A DNA stretch of 64,000 bases from Bdellovibrionales bacterium Ga0074137 (GTDB lineage Bacteria; Bdellovibrionota; Bdellovibrionia; Bdellovibrionales; JAMPXM01): positions 1 to 64,000 of the forward strand of contig LNDT01000039.1 in NCBI GenBank assembly GCA_001464715.1, given 5' to 3'. Positions 1 through 8,538 of the stretch are shown one piece after another. The notes beneath the pieces are model-generated. The model saw only the letters and a program-made list of their open reading frames with translations. It did no database searches and was not told where the DNA came from. Each line of letters begins with the position of its first letter. Within the stretch, counting starts at the first letter, position 1. The translations under genes were made by a program, and so were the position numbers.

Positions 1-125
1 GGCGCCGTCCCACCTCCCGCGACGCGCGCATCCTGCGCTCGCCGCAGCGGCTCGGCCCTCCTGGCCTCGGCCCGCGGCTTACGCGGGCTTCCCGCTTCGG
101 AGGTCGCGGGAAGTGGGACGGCGCC
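1..125. repeat. GC-rich near-perfect inverted repeat at window edge
   Basis: Bases 1-23 and 103-125 are reverse complements with one mismatch (22 of 23), enclosing about 80 nt of very GC-rich DNA. No credible reading frame lies here. The left arm begins at the window edge and may continue outside it. The stretch from 1 to 206 could be the end of an RNA gene or an intergenic repeat; I cannot identify it. Confidence 0.5.
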
Positions 126-206
126 GCGCCCCCCCGGTCGACTGGCCTTCGGGGTTCGATTCCTTCCCCCTGGGAGGTTTTGATCCTGGGCTCTGTTTAA
201 AAATTC

Positions 207-237
207 GACCTGCCTTTTTGGGGCAGGTCTTTCTTTT
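207..237 (+). terminator. Rho-independent terminator
   Basis: An 8-bp stem (gacctgcc at 207-214, ggcaggtc at 222-229) is followed by a T-rich run. It would stop plus-strand transcription entering from before the window. The flanking A-rich and T-rich bases may let it work in both directions. Confidence 0.75.
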
Positions 238-264
238 GCTTTTTCTGTTTCAGTTTTCAAAATC

Positions 265-292
265 GCCCTGCATTTTTCGGCAGGGCTTTTTT
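265..292. terminator. Second terminator, probably bidirectional
   Basis: A 7-bp stem (gccctgc at 265-271, gcagggc at 280-286) is followed by six T. It sits just past the stop codon of the minus-strand AAA/peptidase gene, so it probably ends that transcript as well as serving as a back-up for the terminator at 207. Confidence 0.7.
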
Positions 293-301
293 ATTTCGGC
301 T

Positions 302-3300
302 TTAGTTGGCGACGAAGAGGCTTGAGCAGGTTCTTTGAACTGGGTTTTTCGAGAGGTGCTTTTTTAGGAGGCTTGCGAAGTGTTCCAGCGCCATTTCGCT
401 TCGCTCTTTGGGCGTGGATTTGGAGGCTCCGGTGCGGTCGGCGGCGGCTTCGCGTTCTGCTTTTGTTGGTTTAACTAGCGCCGACTCGAAGAGTGAGCGG
501 AAGTGGTCGTTCACGACGGCGACCGAGAGGTGGTTGTTGGCTGGAAGTTTTTTGCCGATGAGCTCGTAAAACTCGGCTTCGTTCATGGATCCGGCGCGGG
601 CTAGCTTGATGATTTTGTCGACATACCACTCACGCGAATTTTCTTTCAGCGTTTCGCGGACAATGCGGTCTTCCATTTCGCGCAAGATGAGTCCCATTTT
701 CTCCGCCAACTCGCTGGGCATATCTTCATAGCTAGCGTAGCGACCACCACCCATATTGAAATTGCGATCCAGCGTTCCGCCGTCAGGATTCATTCCCAAG
801 AGGTGGAGCATATTGTAAAGTTGAAGTGTCGCCATCCTGATGTCCTGGCTCGGACCCGACGTAATTCTCAAGACCGACGACGAATCGAGCGGCGTCGGTG
901 ACAAGACGATTCTCTCAAAAGCTCTTGAACCCAAAATCATATTGATCGCCGCCATGGTATCGGCCGCTGTGCTCCCGACACCGTTGGGCTTCACGTAACC
1001 ACCGGCGCCGGTTCCGGTTGGAATGACGACGACGTGCTCGAACCTCGCGCCCAGCTGCACGCCTGTGAAGGCGTGGCCGAATTCGTGCGCCGATGTTTTC
1101 ATTCGCTCTTCGCTGATCCGACCGCGCAAATTAGTGGGTGGAAACTTTAATGCGATCGAGCGATCGGCAAGGCGCAAGAACGGAGTTTCAGGAGACTCTG
1201 TGAGCTGTACTTTGTAGCGAACCATCTGCCGAGCTTCACTGTAATCCAGTGTGACCGTCAGTGGCTCTTTGGCGAACTTTGAACTTCGTGGAAGTCGGGC
1301 CAAAGCGTACTCGAGGTCGGTTGAAACCATCGCGTTCGAACTCTTTGTCGTATTTCGGGCGCCTTCAGAAGGAATCACAGCTTCATTAAAAAGGTACTTT
1401 CTGTAAGCCGGCGTGGTTTTGAGTTGGATGCGGCCGACATTGCGTCCCTTGGCATCAAGAAGACGAGTCTCTTGAACCTTTAAGGCCTGACCGTCGATGA
1501 TTTTTTGATAAGCCGGTTTGTCGAGTGGCTTCATGATCGAAAGCTGAGTCATAAGTCGACTGACAGTGTCGGGCAGAAACATCGAGGCCAGCACGTTTTT
1601 TATAGATGCGGGCGTTGACTTCAGTTTTTTCCACGCGCGGATCACGTCTTCGATCGACGTCATGCGAGGATCAGCTTCAAAACCGAAACGGTCGACGGCA
1701 AAGTTCATTGTGATTCCAACGAACCCTGCACGAGCATCAATCTGGACTTTTCCGTATTCGCTGGGAACCTCGAAGCGACCATCGTTCAAGAGGTCTTTTA
1801 CTTTGGCCATGATGGGACGATTGACGAATTTCCCATCGGGTGAAATTTCAAAAACCTTGTCGAGCTCTTCTATCAGCAGCAGGTATTGGCCCGACGGATT
1901 TTGGTCCAAGGCTTTTTCGATCGCATACTGCACGTCTTTTGAGAATTGCTTCACGGCTTCCGCTGAATCCGTCGCGTAGGCCTGCATATTGACACGCGCG
2001 ACCGGCAACTTTGTTGCTTCCGCAGCTCTCAAAAATAGTTCCGATTTTCCAATACCGGGAAATCCTGCAAACGCCCGCGACGACGGTTCTTTCTTTGCGG
2101 GTCCCTGACGACCGAAGTAGTTTTCAAGGTCCGTCGTCAAAGTATTGATGGCCTCACTCTGACCGAACAGGTGCTGACCGATGTATTCTTTTAAACCTTT
2201 TGTTCGTTCTTGGCTTTTTGGAAACCGAGATTCAAACGTCTCCTTCTTTGTCACCGGACGGACAGTTTCTTCGCTCGAATTTTTTTGAAGTGCTGCGGGC
2301 TTTGTGGAGGCAATATTTGTCGGCGGTAGAAACATGCGTGATCCGCTATCGTAGTCGAGACCAAACGCGATGGCGTTTCCGTCGCGAACCTTCGTCGCCG
2401 AACCCTTTTGTAAGACACGTTCGGTGACACGGACAAAAACTTTGTCGAGCTCGGGGTGATACCGAGCTTCGATGTGGCGCGGGCGATCCGACGTGGTCAA
2501 TCCAGGCCCTGTCGCTTTGGTTCCATAGATAATGAGCTGCTCGATCAATGAGTTCGAAAGCGAAACAGTTTCACGAGCACCTGAAGGGGCGAAGACGGCT
2601 CTCTGAAGAAGAAAGTCCATCACACTCGTGTGGACGTCGACGGTGATTCGTTTCGCAGCGTTGAGGTCACCACCATTTTGACGAATAGCGCGGTTAACTT
2701 GAAGTTCAATGATTCGTCGGTAGGTGTCGGTTCCCAGTGGCTGCATGATCATTGTGTTCGCAGCAAAGCGGCTCACGGTGTTCGATCGAAACATTCTGGC
2801 TAATACTTTATAGCGTGCGCTTGATTGGTTTCGGATCCAAGAATCGAATTTCTCAAAGTCCTCGATCGTGAAGTCGTAGTAGGACTTTTCGCGCCCCAAA
2901 ACTTCTTGCGAAAAAGATTCGATCTCGACAGGGGCCAAATTCATTGTCGTCAGAAACATAATGTTTGAAACGGGCGTTGCTCGTCCCATACTTCCGTGAA
3001 TTTTTCCTTCGGAAGAAATCGTGTTGAGAGTTCCAATGGCGGATGACGTCGTCTCAGTCCCGGTGACCGCGTTTTTTTCGACCAGCTTGTCGAGCTCTTC
3101 GACCACAACAATGATGGGTTCGCCGGGCTTTCGATATTGTTGTGCATTGATGGCACTGCTGAGGCTCTCTTCAAGAGTCACAGAATTACGGGTCGCGGAG
3201 TTTATGTAATTTTGCGCATCAAATTCAAGCAGGGGAAATCCAGCGTTTTTTAAGAGCTCAATCATCGCCGACTTTCCGATTCCCGGAAGGCCGATCATGT

Positions 3301-3607
3301 TCATCATCACCGGTTCCCCCGAGCGATTCGGGTAACCTTCAAGATACTGAACCATCTTTGCTTGAAGAACCGCTGTGGCCGCTTCCTGGCCGAAGACGAC
3401 TTGGTTCAGGTCCTGACTCAAGGTGTACGCTTTCGCTAGAAGCTTTTCTCGGGCCTCTGTACCGTACCGAGCGTCGACAATGGCTTCTTTTCGGTAACCG
3501 TCTCCCGTAGGGCCCTTTCGTTTCTTCGTCGGCTCGGCGTGAGCCGAGACCGCAAAGAAGAGGACGAGGACGCAAGCAAGACGCAGATTTTTATACAACT
3601 TTGACAT
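302..3607 (-). CDS. Secreted tandem AAA+ protein with C-terminal FtsH-like (M41) zinc peptidase domain
   Basis: About 1101 residues from the ATG at 3607, which has a GAGGGG ribosome site 8 nt upstream and begins a clean signal peptide (hydrophobic core, SAHA cleavage site near residue 24). Two ClpB-like AAA+ modules follow. Module one has Walker A GLPGIGKS near residue 106 and Walker B IIVVVEELDK; module two has GFPGIGKS and LLLIEELDK. The C-terminal part carries HEFGH at residues 841-845 and a downstream SGPSQDI resembling the FtsH SxxND stretch that supplies the third zinc ligand. FtsH has one AAA module and membrane anchors; this has two AAA modules and no anchor besides the leader. ATP is not expected outside the cytoplasm, so either the leader is misleading or the enzyme acts inside another cell. 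Domain calls are firm; the role is unknown. Confidence 0.8.
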   Translation of the reverse strand: MSKLYKNLRLACVLVLFFAVSAHAEPTKKRKGPTGDGYRKEAIVDARYGTEAREKLLAKAYTLSQDLNQVVFGQEAATAVLQAKMVQYLEGYPNRSGEPVMMNMIGLPGIGKSAMIELLKNAGFPLLEFDAQNYINSATRNSVTLEESLSSAINAQQYRKPGEPIIVVVEELDKLVEKNAVTGTETTSSAIGTLNTISSEGKIHGSMGRATPVSNIMFLTTMNLAPVEIESFSQEVLGREKSYYDFTIEDFEKFDSWIRNQSSARYKVLARMFRSNTVSRFAANTMIMQPLGTDTYRRIIELQVNRAIRQNGGDLNAAKRITVDVHTSVMDFLLQRAVFAPSGARETVSLSNSLIEQLIIYGTKATGPGLTTSDRPRHIEARYHPELDKVFVRVTERVLQKGSATKVRDGNAIAFGLDYDSGSRMFLPPTNIASTKPAALQKNSSEETVRPVTKKETFESRFPKSQERTKGLKEYIGQHLFGQSEAINTLTTDLENYFGRQGPAKKEPSSRAFAGFPGIGKSELFLRAAEATKLPVARVNMQAYATDSAEAVKQFSKDVQYAIEKALDQNPSGQYLLLIEELDKVFEISPDGKFVNRPIMAKVKDLLNDGRFEVPSEYGKVQIDARAGFVGITMNFAVDRFGFEADPRMTSIEDVIRAWKKLKSTPASIKNVLASMFLPDTVSRLMTQLSIMKPLDKPAYQKIIDGQALKVQETRLLDAKGRNVGRIQLKTTPAYRKYLFNEAVIPSEGARNTTKSSNAMVSTDLEYALARLPRSSKFAKEPLTVTLDYSEARQMVRYKVQLTESPETPFLRLADRSIALKFPPTNLRGRISEERMKTSAHEFGHAFTGVQLGARFEHVVVIPTGTGAGGYVKPNGVGSTAADTMAAINMILGSRAFERIVLSPTPLDSSSVLRITSGPSQDIRMATLQLYNMLHLLGMNPDGGTLDRNFNMGGGRYASYEDMPSELAEKMGLILREMEDRIVRETLKENSREWYVDKIIKLARAGSMNEAEFYELIGKKLPANNHLSVAVVNDHFRSLFESALVKPTKAEREAAADRTGASKSTPKERSEMALEHFASLLKKHLSKNPVQRTCSSLFVAN

Positions 3608-3738
3608 CGATAACCCCTCGGAAATCATTCGCTTCAGCTTCATCACATCCGGTTCCATTTTAGAACCGGCGAGACTGCTTCGAAAAATTTCACAAAAGGA
3701 GAATCAAAGATCGTGTAGCAAAGACAAAGGCTTTGAAA

Positions 3739-4599
3739 CTAACGGACTGCGTTTTGGATCGGCAGAAAGGGGGCCTGCCAGGGGGGGCTATCGCCCAATT
3801 CTTTTTCAGGTTCGCGACCGAGTTCTTCAAGGCGCCACCATTCGCTGGGAAGAAACCACTGAACTTCGCGCTGAGCTTGTCGCGACGGACTCGTCACGAT
3901 TTTGTCGCACTCGGAAGTGGGGTCGTAGGCGCCGCCCGAGCAGACCGCGATTTCGGCTTTGGGTGCGTTCATCGCCTTCAACCACTCTGAAACTTCCATC
4001 GCCTTTTTAGGTTGGATGGCTGGATCGTAAACGAAAATACGGGAGTCGCCCGTTTTTGGATCGATCACTTTGCCGATCGCAGCGACATGATACCACCAGC
4101 CGACCGAACCCTGGGGCGAGTTTTCTGTCTTCACTTCGAGATCACCAAACGCGAAAATTTTTGCAGAAGAGATTTTCAAGACTGATTCAATGTGTTCGGC
4201 CGCCGCTGCCGCCCGCACGAAACAACCATCGTCGGGATAAAGCCACGTCGCTCGACGTGGACGGCCGTCTTCGTCCGTAAAAAACTTTGTGTCGCGAACA
4301 CTCTCAAAACTTTTTTCAAGCTGAGCTTCGGTCAATGTCGGCACGCGGTCCCAGTCGGCGCCGTCGATCGATACTTTTCGGTCTAGTGCTGATTCTGATG
4401 AGGTCGCCAGCAGGGATGTGTGTCGGCTGTTCTTCAGAGCCTCGCTAATGTAGGTTGCTGAGGGTACCGACAAGGGGCGTGCGGCCGACAGGCCTAATGT
4501 AAGTTCCGCAGCAGAGAATGCCGTGACGGAGAATTGTAGGGGTAGAAACAGAAACACCGCTGCTTTTAAGCCCAAGGCAAGTCTCGAAGTTCGATTCAT
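3739..4599 (-). CDS. Secreted protein-glutaminase-like (protein deamidase) enzyme
   Basis: 286 residues. I chose the ATG at 4599 because GGGAGAG lies 7 nt before it and it begins a good signal peptide. Cys126 in DDGCFVRA, His171 in WWYHVA and Asp192 in YDPAI have the order and spacing (45 and 21 residues) of the Cys-His-Asp triad of Chryseobacterium protein-glutaminase, which deamidates glutamine side chains in intact proteins. The WxYHVA and VYDPAI surroundings also fit that family. It lies just upstream of the secreted AAA-peptidase on the same strand with about 130 nt between, so co-expression is possible but not shown. The substrate is unknown; prey or matrix proteins would suit a predator. 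Confidence 0.65.
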   Translation of the reverse strand: MNRTSRLALGLKAAVFLFLPLQFSVTAFSAAELTLGLSAARPLSVPSATYISEALKNSRHTSLLATSSESALDRKVSIDGADWDRVPTLTEAQLEKSFESVRDTKFFTDEDGRPRRATWLYPDDGCFVRAAAAAEHIESVLKISSAKIFAFGDLEVKTENSPQGSVGWWYHVAAIGKVIDPKTGDSRIFVYDPAIQPKKAMEVSEWLKAMNAPKAEIAVCSGGAYDPTSECDKIVTSPSRQAQREVQWFLPSEWWRLEELGREPEKELGDSPPWQAPFLPIQNAVR

Positions 4600-4891
4600 C
4601 GCTGCACTCTCCCGCCGATTCATTTATTTTAGAGTAAAAAGGCTACCCATCGCCGAGCCGGCTTGGCGAAGGTTGGCTCGCGGCAGCAACGACGATTTTG
4701 TAGGGGGCTCGGGGCTGTCGTTTTTCGAGTAAAAGCGACAGGCTTGTCTTCGATTTGGCCATTAAAATCAGTGGTTTGCTCTTGTGAATTCGCTTTGAAA
4801 TGAGGCTTGTCTGGCCGAGGGCTTTCGCCTGTGCTAGAACCACCGCTCTTTAGAAACATGCATTTTGGCCACGCCGGGCGAGGTTCATTTA
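4600..4891. promoter_or_regulatory. Divergent intergenic region
   Basis: About 290 nt separate the divergent glutaminase-like gene and rlmN and should carry both promoters. I see no clear -35/-10 pair and no RNA-like fold beyond a short dyad near 4652-4668. The short open frames here lack ribosome sites and protein-like composition. Confidence 0.4.
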
Positions 4892-6145
4892 GTGAGCGAG
4901 CGACAGTTCGAAACAGCCGAAGATCAGAATTCTCTCGAAGCCCATCTGGCGACCACAGCGGGTCCGGTGGAGGCTTCGCTTGAAGCTCAACCAGGTCTTC
5001 CCGAAGTTTTGCCGACCGCGAAAGACGCGAAGGCCTCCGTGCTTCCGAACTTCTTCGACTTTCCGCTCAAGGACCTCGAAGCCGTTCTCACGGGACTCGG
5101 AAAAGAAAAGTTTCGCGCGCGCCAATTGTTTCAATGGGTCTATCAAAAGCGAACTCATGACTTCGATCTGATGACGAACGTTTCGAAAACGTTTCGCGCC
5201 GAGCTTCCTGGCCTTTTGGAGTTTCGTCTCCCGAAAGTCGTTCAAGAGCTAAAGAGCGTCGACGGCACTCGCAAATGGCTTTTTGATGTCGGCCAGGGCA
5301 TGACGATCGAAACCGTTTTGATTCCTTCCAAAGATCGACTGACTCTGTGTGTTTCCAGCGAAGTCGGTTGCAATATGGCGTGCCGTTTTTGTTATACGGG
5401 AAAGCAAAAAATGAAGCGACGGCTGACGGCGGGAGAAATCGTCGGTCAGTTTGTTCACGCTCAAGACTCACTTAAAAAAGACGGTCTTCGCGTTACGAAT
5501 ATCGTGTTTATGGGAATGGGCGAGCCGCTCGATAACCCGGATGAAGTTTTCAAGTCGATCAAGATTTTGCACGAGGCCGACGGCCTGGGATTTTCTCGAA
5601 AGAAAATTACGGTTTCGACATCAGGCATTGTTCCACTGATTCCGCGTGTGACTGAGGCCGGCGTTCGACTGGCGGTATCGCTCAATGCACCAAACGATGA
5701 AATTCGAAACAAAGTAATGCCCATCAACAAACGGTGGAACACAAAGGCTTTACTTGAAGCGTGCCGTGTTCACACGGAAGCGTCAAAAGACATGGTGACG
5801 CTTGAGTACGTTCTGCTTCGCGATGTGACGGACCGTATCGAGCAAGCCCGAGAGCTTTACCAACTCACCAAAAACATTCCGTGCAAGATCAACTTGATTC
5901 CCTTCAACGAGCATCCGGGGACTGAGTTTCTTCGACCGCACCAAGAACAAGTTGTGAAATTTCAAAATGAAATGATTCGTCTTGGAGCCCACGTGCTCTT
6001 ACGGAAAACAATGGGGCGCGATATTTTCGCTGCGTGTGGACAGCTGACCTCGCTCTACGAGGGGCGCCCTGAAAAACTCATGCCGACGCCCAGCAAGTCG
6101 TTGACGACGAAGGCATCCGCTGAAACAACAGTGTCACTTTCTTAA
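4892..6145 (+). CDS. rlmN: 23S rRNA (adenine-2503 C2) methyltransferase RlmN
   Basis: Radical-SAM methyltransferase that methylates A2503 of 23S rRNA and, in E. coli, A37 of some tRNAs. The cluster motif CNMACRFC (CxxxCxxC) is present. The catalytic cysteines are recognisable: TLCVSS just before the cluster and AACGQL near the C terminus (equivalent to E. coli C118 and C355). The frame is open back to a TTG at 4865, but the GTG at 4892 has GAGG 8 nt upstream and is preferred. Even so there are about 50 residues of acidic, Ala/Pro-rich sequence before the usual family start (FPLKDLEAVL), longer than in E. coli. It appears to be transcribed alone or with the kinase gene downstream. Confidence 0.93.
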   Translation: MSERQFETAEDQNSLEAHLATTAGPVEASLEAQPGLPEVLPTAKDAKASVLPNFFDFPLKDLEAVLTGLGKEKFRARQLFQWVYQKRTHDFDLMTNVSKTFRAELPGLLEFRLPKVVQELKSVDGTRKWLFDVGQGMTIETVLIPSKDRLTLCVSSEVGCNMACRFCYTGKQKMKRRLTAGEIVGQFVHAQDSLKKDGLRVTNIVFMGMGEPLDNPDEVFKSIKILHEADGLGFSRKKITVSTSGIVPLIPRVTEAGVRLAVSLNAPNDEIRNKVMPINKRWNTKALLEACRVHTEASKDMVTLEYVLLRDVTDRIEQARELYQLTKNIPCKINLIPFNEHPGTEFLRPHQEQVVKFQNEMIRLGAHVLLRKTMGRDIFAACGQLTSLYEGRPEKLMPTPSKSLTTKASAETTVSLS

Positions 6146-6194
6146 ATATTGAAGGTGAACTCGCCAGATGAACTGCGATTCATCTTTCACTTCC

Positions 6195-6220
6195 GAGCGA
6201 ACTCTGTTCGCTCTACTTAT
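6195..6220 (+). terminator. Hairpin after rlmN, possible weak terminator
   Basis: An 8-bp stem (gagcgaac at 6195-6202, gttcgctc at 6206-6213) with a 3-nt loop is followed by tacttatt. There is no clean T run, so it may attenuate rather than stop transcription into the kinase gene. Confidence 0.4.
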
Positions 6221-6237
6221 TAACGGAGACTCGAATT

Positions 6238-7158
6238 ATGTCGCCTTCTGCATCGTCTGAAATCCTTGTTGTTGGCAGTCTTGCGTACGATTCAATATCA
6301 ACTCCTGCCGGAAAAACCGATCGAACATTGGGCGGAAGTGCGAACTACTTTTCTTTGGCCGCGAGCCTTTTTTCAAAAGTTAAAGTTGTCGGTGTTGTCG
6401 GCGACGATTACGGCGCTCAAGATCTTGAACTTCTCACAAGCCGCGGCGTTGATGTTTCAGGTCTCCAGAAAAAAGCGGGTAAGACGTTTCACTGGGCCGG
6501 TTCTTACGATGGCAATATGAACGAGGCTCAAACATTGGCGACTGAGCTCAATGTCTTTGGCGATTTCAATCCGGAACTTCCGCCGTCTTACACGTCAGCG
6601 GAGTATGTTTTCTTGGCGAACATCGATCCCGCACTTCAGCTTCGTGTGTTGGAGCAAGTGAAGAAGCCAAAGTTTGTCGGGGCCGACACGATGAATTTTT
6701 GGATTTCTTCAAAGAAAGAAACGCTTCTTAAAGTCTTGGGAAAAATCGACGCGCTTTTGATCAACGAAGGCGAAGCAGAAATGCTGACTGGAAAAACGAA
6801 CGCTATTGCAGCGAGCGATGTATTGATCGAGATGGGGCCGAAAGCTGTTGTTGTTAAACGCGGTGAGTACGGCTTTGTTCTTCGCACAAAAGAAGGCCAC
6901 TTTATTTTGCCAGCGTTTCCAATCTCGAACGTCGTCGACCCCACCGGCGCTGGCGATACTTTTGCCGGAGCCTTCTTTGGCACACTTGCTAAATCGGGAA
7001 AAGCTCTTGATCTGGCAGCTCTCAAAGAGGCTTGCGTGAACGGATGCTTACTTGCGAGTTTCACGGTCGAGGCCTTTGGCGTTCAGAAGCTCAAAGAGCT
7101 TACGATGGACAAAGTTCTCGCTCGGGCCGAGCAGTTTTCGCGAATCACTCGCCTTTAG
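6238..7158 (+). CDS. PfkB-family carbohydrate or nucleoside kinase
   Basis: 306 residues, ATG with GGAGA upstream. The family signature near the C terminus is clear: DPTGAGDTFAGAF, with the catalytic Asp in GAGDT forming the anion hole and base. An N-terminal GGSANYFS segment matches the sugar-binding glycine pair of ribokinase and adenosine kinase types. The lid and substrate residues do not let me choose between ribose, adenosine or another sugar. It stands alone between rlmN and the coiled-coil protein gene. The family is certain; the substrate is not. Confidence 0.85.
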   Translation: MSPSASSEILVVGSLAYDSISTPAGKTDRTLGGSANYFSLAASLFSKVKVVGVVGDDYGAQDLELLTSRGVDVSGLQKKAGKTFHWAGSYDGNMNEAQTLATELNVFGDFNPELPPSYTSAEYVFLANIDPALQLRVLEQVKKPKFVGADTMNFWISSKKETLLKVLGKIDALLINEGEAEMLTGKTNAIAASDVLIEMGPKAVVVKRGEYGFVLRTKEGHFILPAFPISNVVDPTGAGDTFAGAFFGTLAKSGKALDLAALKEACVNGCLLASFTVEAFGVQKLKELTMDKVLARAEQFSRITRL

Positions 7159-7269
7159 TCCTGGAGTTTCCGCGACGTAGGTCCTGGTCAGTTCGGCCCT
7201 AACCTTATTTGGGCCGGTCCGGCTCAATAAAAAGTCAGCTTTTCCCGATAGATAGGGAAGAGAGGACCT

Positions 7270-8538
7270 ATGTCCCCGAAGAAGAAACCCGCGCCGACAA
7301 CCTCGGCTCCCAAAGATGATCTCATCAGTGCGCTCTTCGATTCGGAGAACGACGGGACTGCTTCGTTAAAAAAATCGGGAAAAGGCAGTCAGCCTCCTCC
7401 GCCGCCGCCCGCAGATCCTATTTATAATTTCGATTCTGAACCCGCGAAAAGTGATTCGCCGAAAACAGCGACACTCAGTCTTGTTGGTTCGACACCGGGG
7501 CAGGGCGTGGCTCCTGCGAACCGCGTGCTTGATCTTGAGATCGACGAACTGAAAGAAAAGGCTCCAGCGCCAAGAGAGGCGAAGCTTCAAAAACTTGAAG
7601 ACGTCCTCAGTCGCCTGAAGCCGCAAAACGCAAAACCAAAAGCTCCACTTTACAAGCCCGAGCCTGCGACGGAAAAGCCTGAGCTTGTTGCGCTCGAGTC
7701 GTCAGCGCCCGAGCGAGCTCCGACGGAGCCGGTGTCGGACGAAGATACGGTCGCTGTACCTGTCGAAGAAAATATCCGTCCTGTTTGGCAAGACGCGAAG
7801 ACGGAAGTGATCTCTCGCATGACGGATGGTCCTGAAGCGGATCCTGAAGCCGAGCAGTTTATGCCGACGGAGATTCGACCGGGATCTCCCGGTGTGCGAT
7901 TCCGCGAGGAAGCACGTCAGGCGCAACCAGGGGCTGCGATCTTCTCGTCGTCGGAAGCGGCCTTACGGCAGTCCGAAAATCTTCGCGTTGCACAGAAGAG
8001 AATCTCTGAGCTCGAACACGAGCTTGAGCGTGTCCGCCGAGAGAACGAAAGTCTTCGGTCGGCGGGAGAGACTTTGCGACGTCGTACGGACGAGCTGCAG
8101 GCGCAGACCGAAAACGCTGAAACCAATGTTCAGGAAGCAAAAAAGATTGCCGAGGAAGAGCGCAAAGTTCTTCGCGGCCAGATTCAAAGTCGCGACCGTG
8201 AAATTTCAGAAATGAAGGGTCGTATTGACGATGCCGAGACTCGCCTTGAATCGAATTTTAGAAAAATTCGAGTTCGCGAGCGCGATCTCGAGCACCGAAT
8301 TGAAATCATAAAAGCCGAAAGCCAGTCGATAACCGCCAGCAAGGATCGAATGATTTTAGAGCTCAAGCGCCAGATCGATCAGATCTCGAGTGAACTCAGT
8401 CATTCCAAGGCCCAGGTTCAAGAAACCTTTGGTCAGTTTAAAGAAAAACAAGAAACGGCTCGACGTGCGGTTCGTGCTCTCAGAATTGCCCTGACTGTGT
8501 TAGAGGGTGAAGAAGATTCGGGCTCGCGAAAAGCCTAA
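7270..8538 (+). CDS. Pro-rich protein with long C-terminal coiled coil, function unknown
   Basis: 422 residues; the start follows AGAGGA a few bases upstream. Residues 1-230 are low-complexity, rich in Pro, Ala, Glu and Lys, and include a run of six prolines near residue 43. From about residue 235 to 410 the sequence has continuous heptads (QKRISELEHELERVRREN and similar), predicting a long coiled coil. There is no signal peptide or membrane span, so it should be cytoplasmic. Its 3' end overlaps the start region of the phosphoesterase gene, so the two are probably co-transcribed with pgi. A scaffold role is conceivable. I do not recognise the family. Confidence 0.7.
   Translation: MSPKKKPAPTTSAPKDDLISALFDSENDGTASLKKSGKGSQPPPPPPADPIYNFDSEPAKSDSPKTATLSLVGSTPGQGVAPANRVLDLEIDELKEKAPAPREAKLQKLEDVLSRLKPQNAKPKAPLYKPEPATEKPELVALESSAPERAPTEPVSDEDTVAVPVEENIRPVWQDAKTEVISRMTDGPEADPEAEQFMPTEIRPGSPGVRFREEARQAQPGAAIFSSSEAALRQSENLRVAQKRISELEHELERVRRENESLRSAGETLRRRTDELQAQTENAETNVQEAKKIAEEERKVLRGQIQSRDREISEMKGRIDDAETRLESNFRKIRVRERDLEHRIEIIKAESQSITASKDRMILELKRQIDQISSELSHSKAQVQETFGQFKEKQETARRAVRALRIALTVLEGEEDSGSRKA

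Noticed and set aside
153-163. ggttcgattcc, resembling a tRNA or tmRNA T-loop
   Set aside because: The flanking bases form only a weak T-stem with two G-U pairs and a mismatch, and no matching acceptor strand exists upstream.
178-195. ttttgatcctgggctctg, resembling the 5' end of 16S rRNA
   Set aside because: The similarity stops after about 15 bases and a terminator follows at 207; no rRNA sequence continues.
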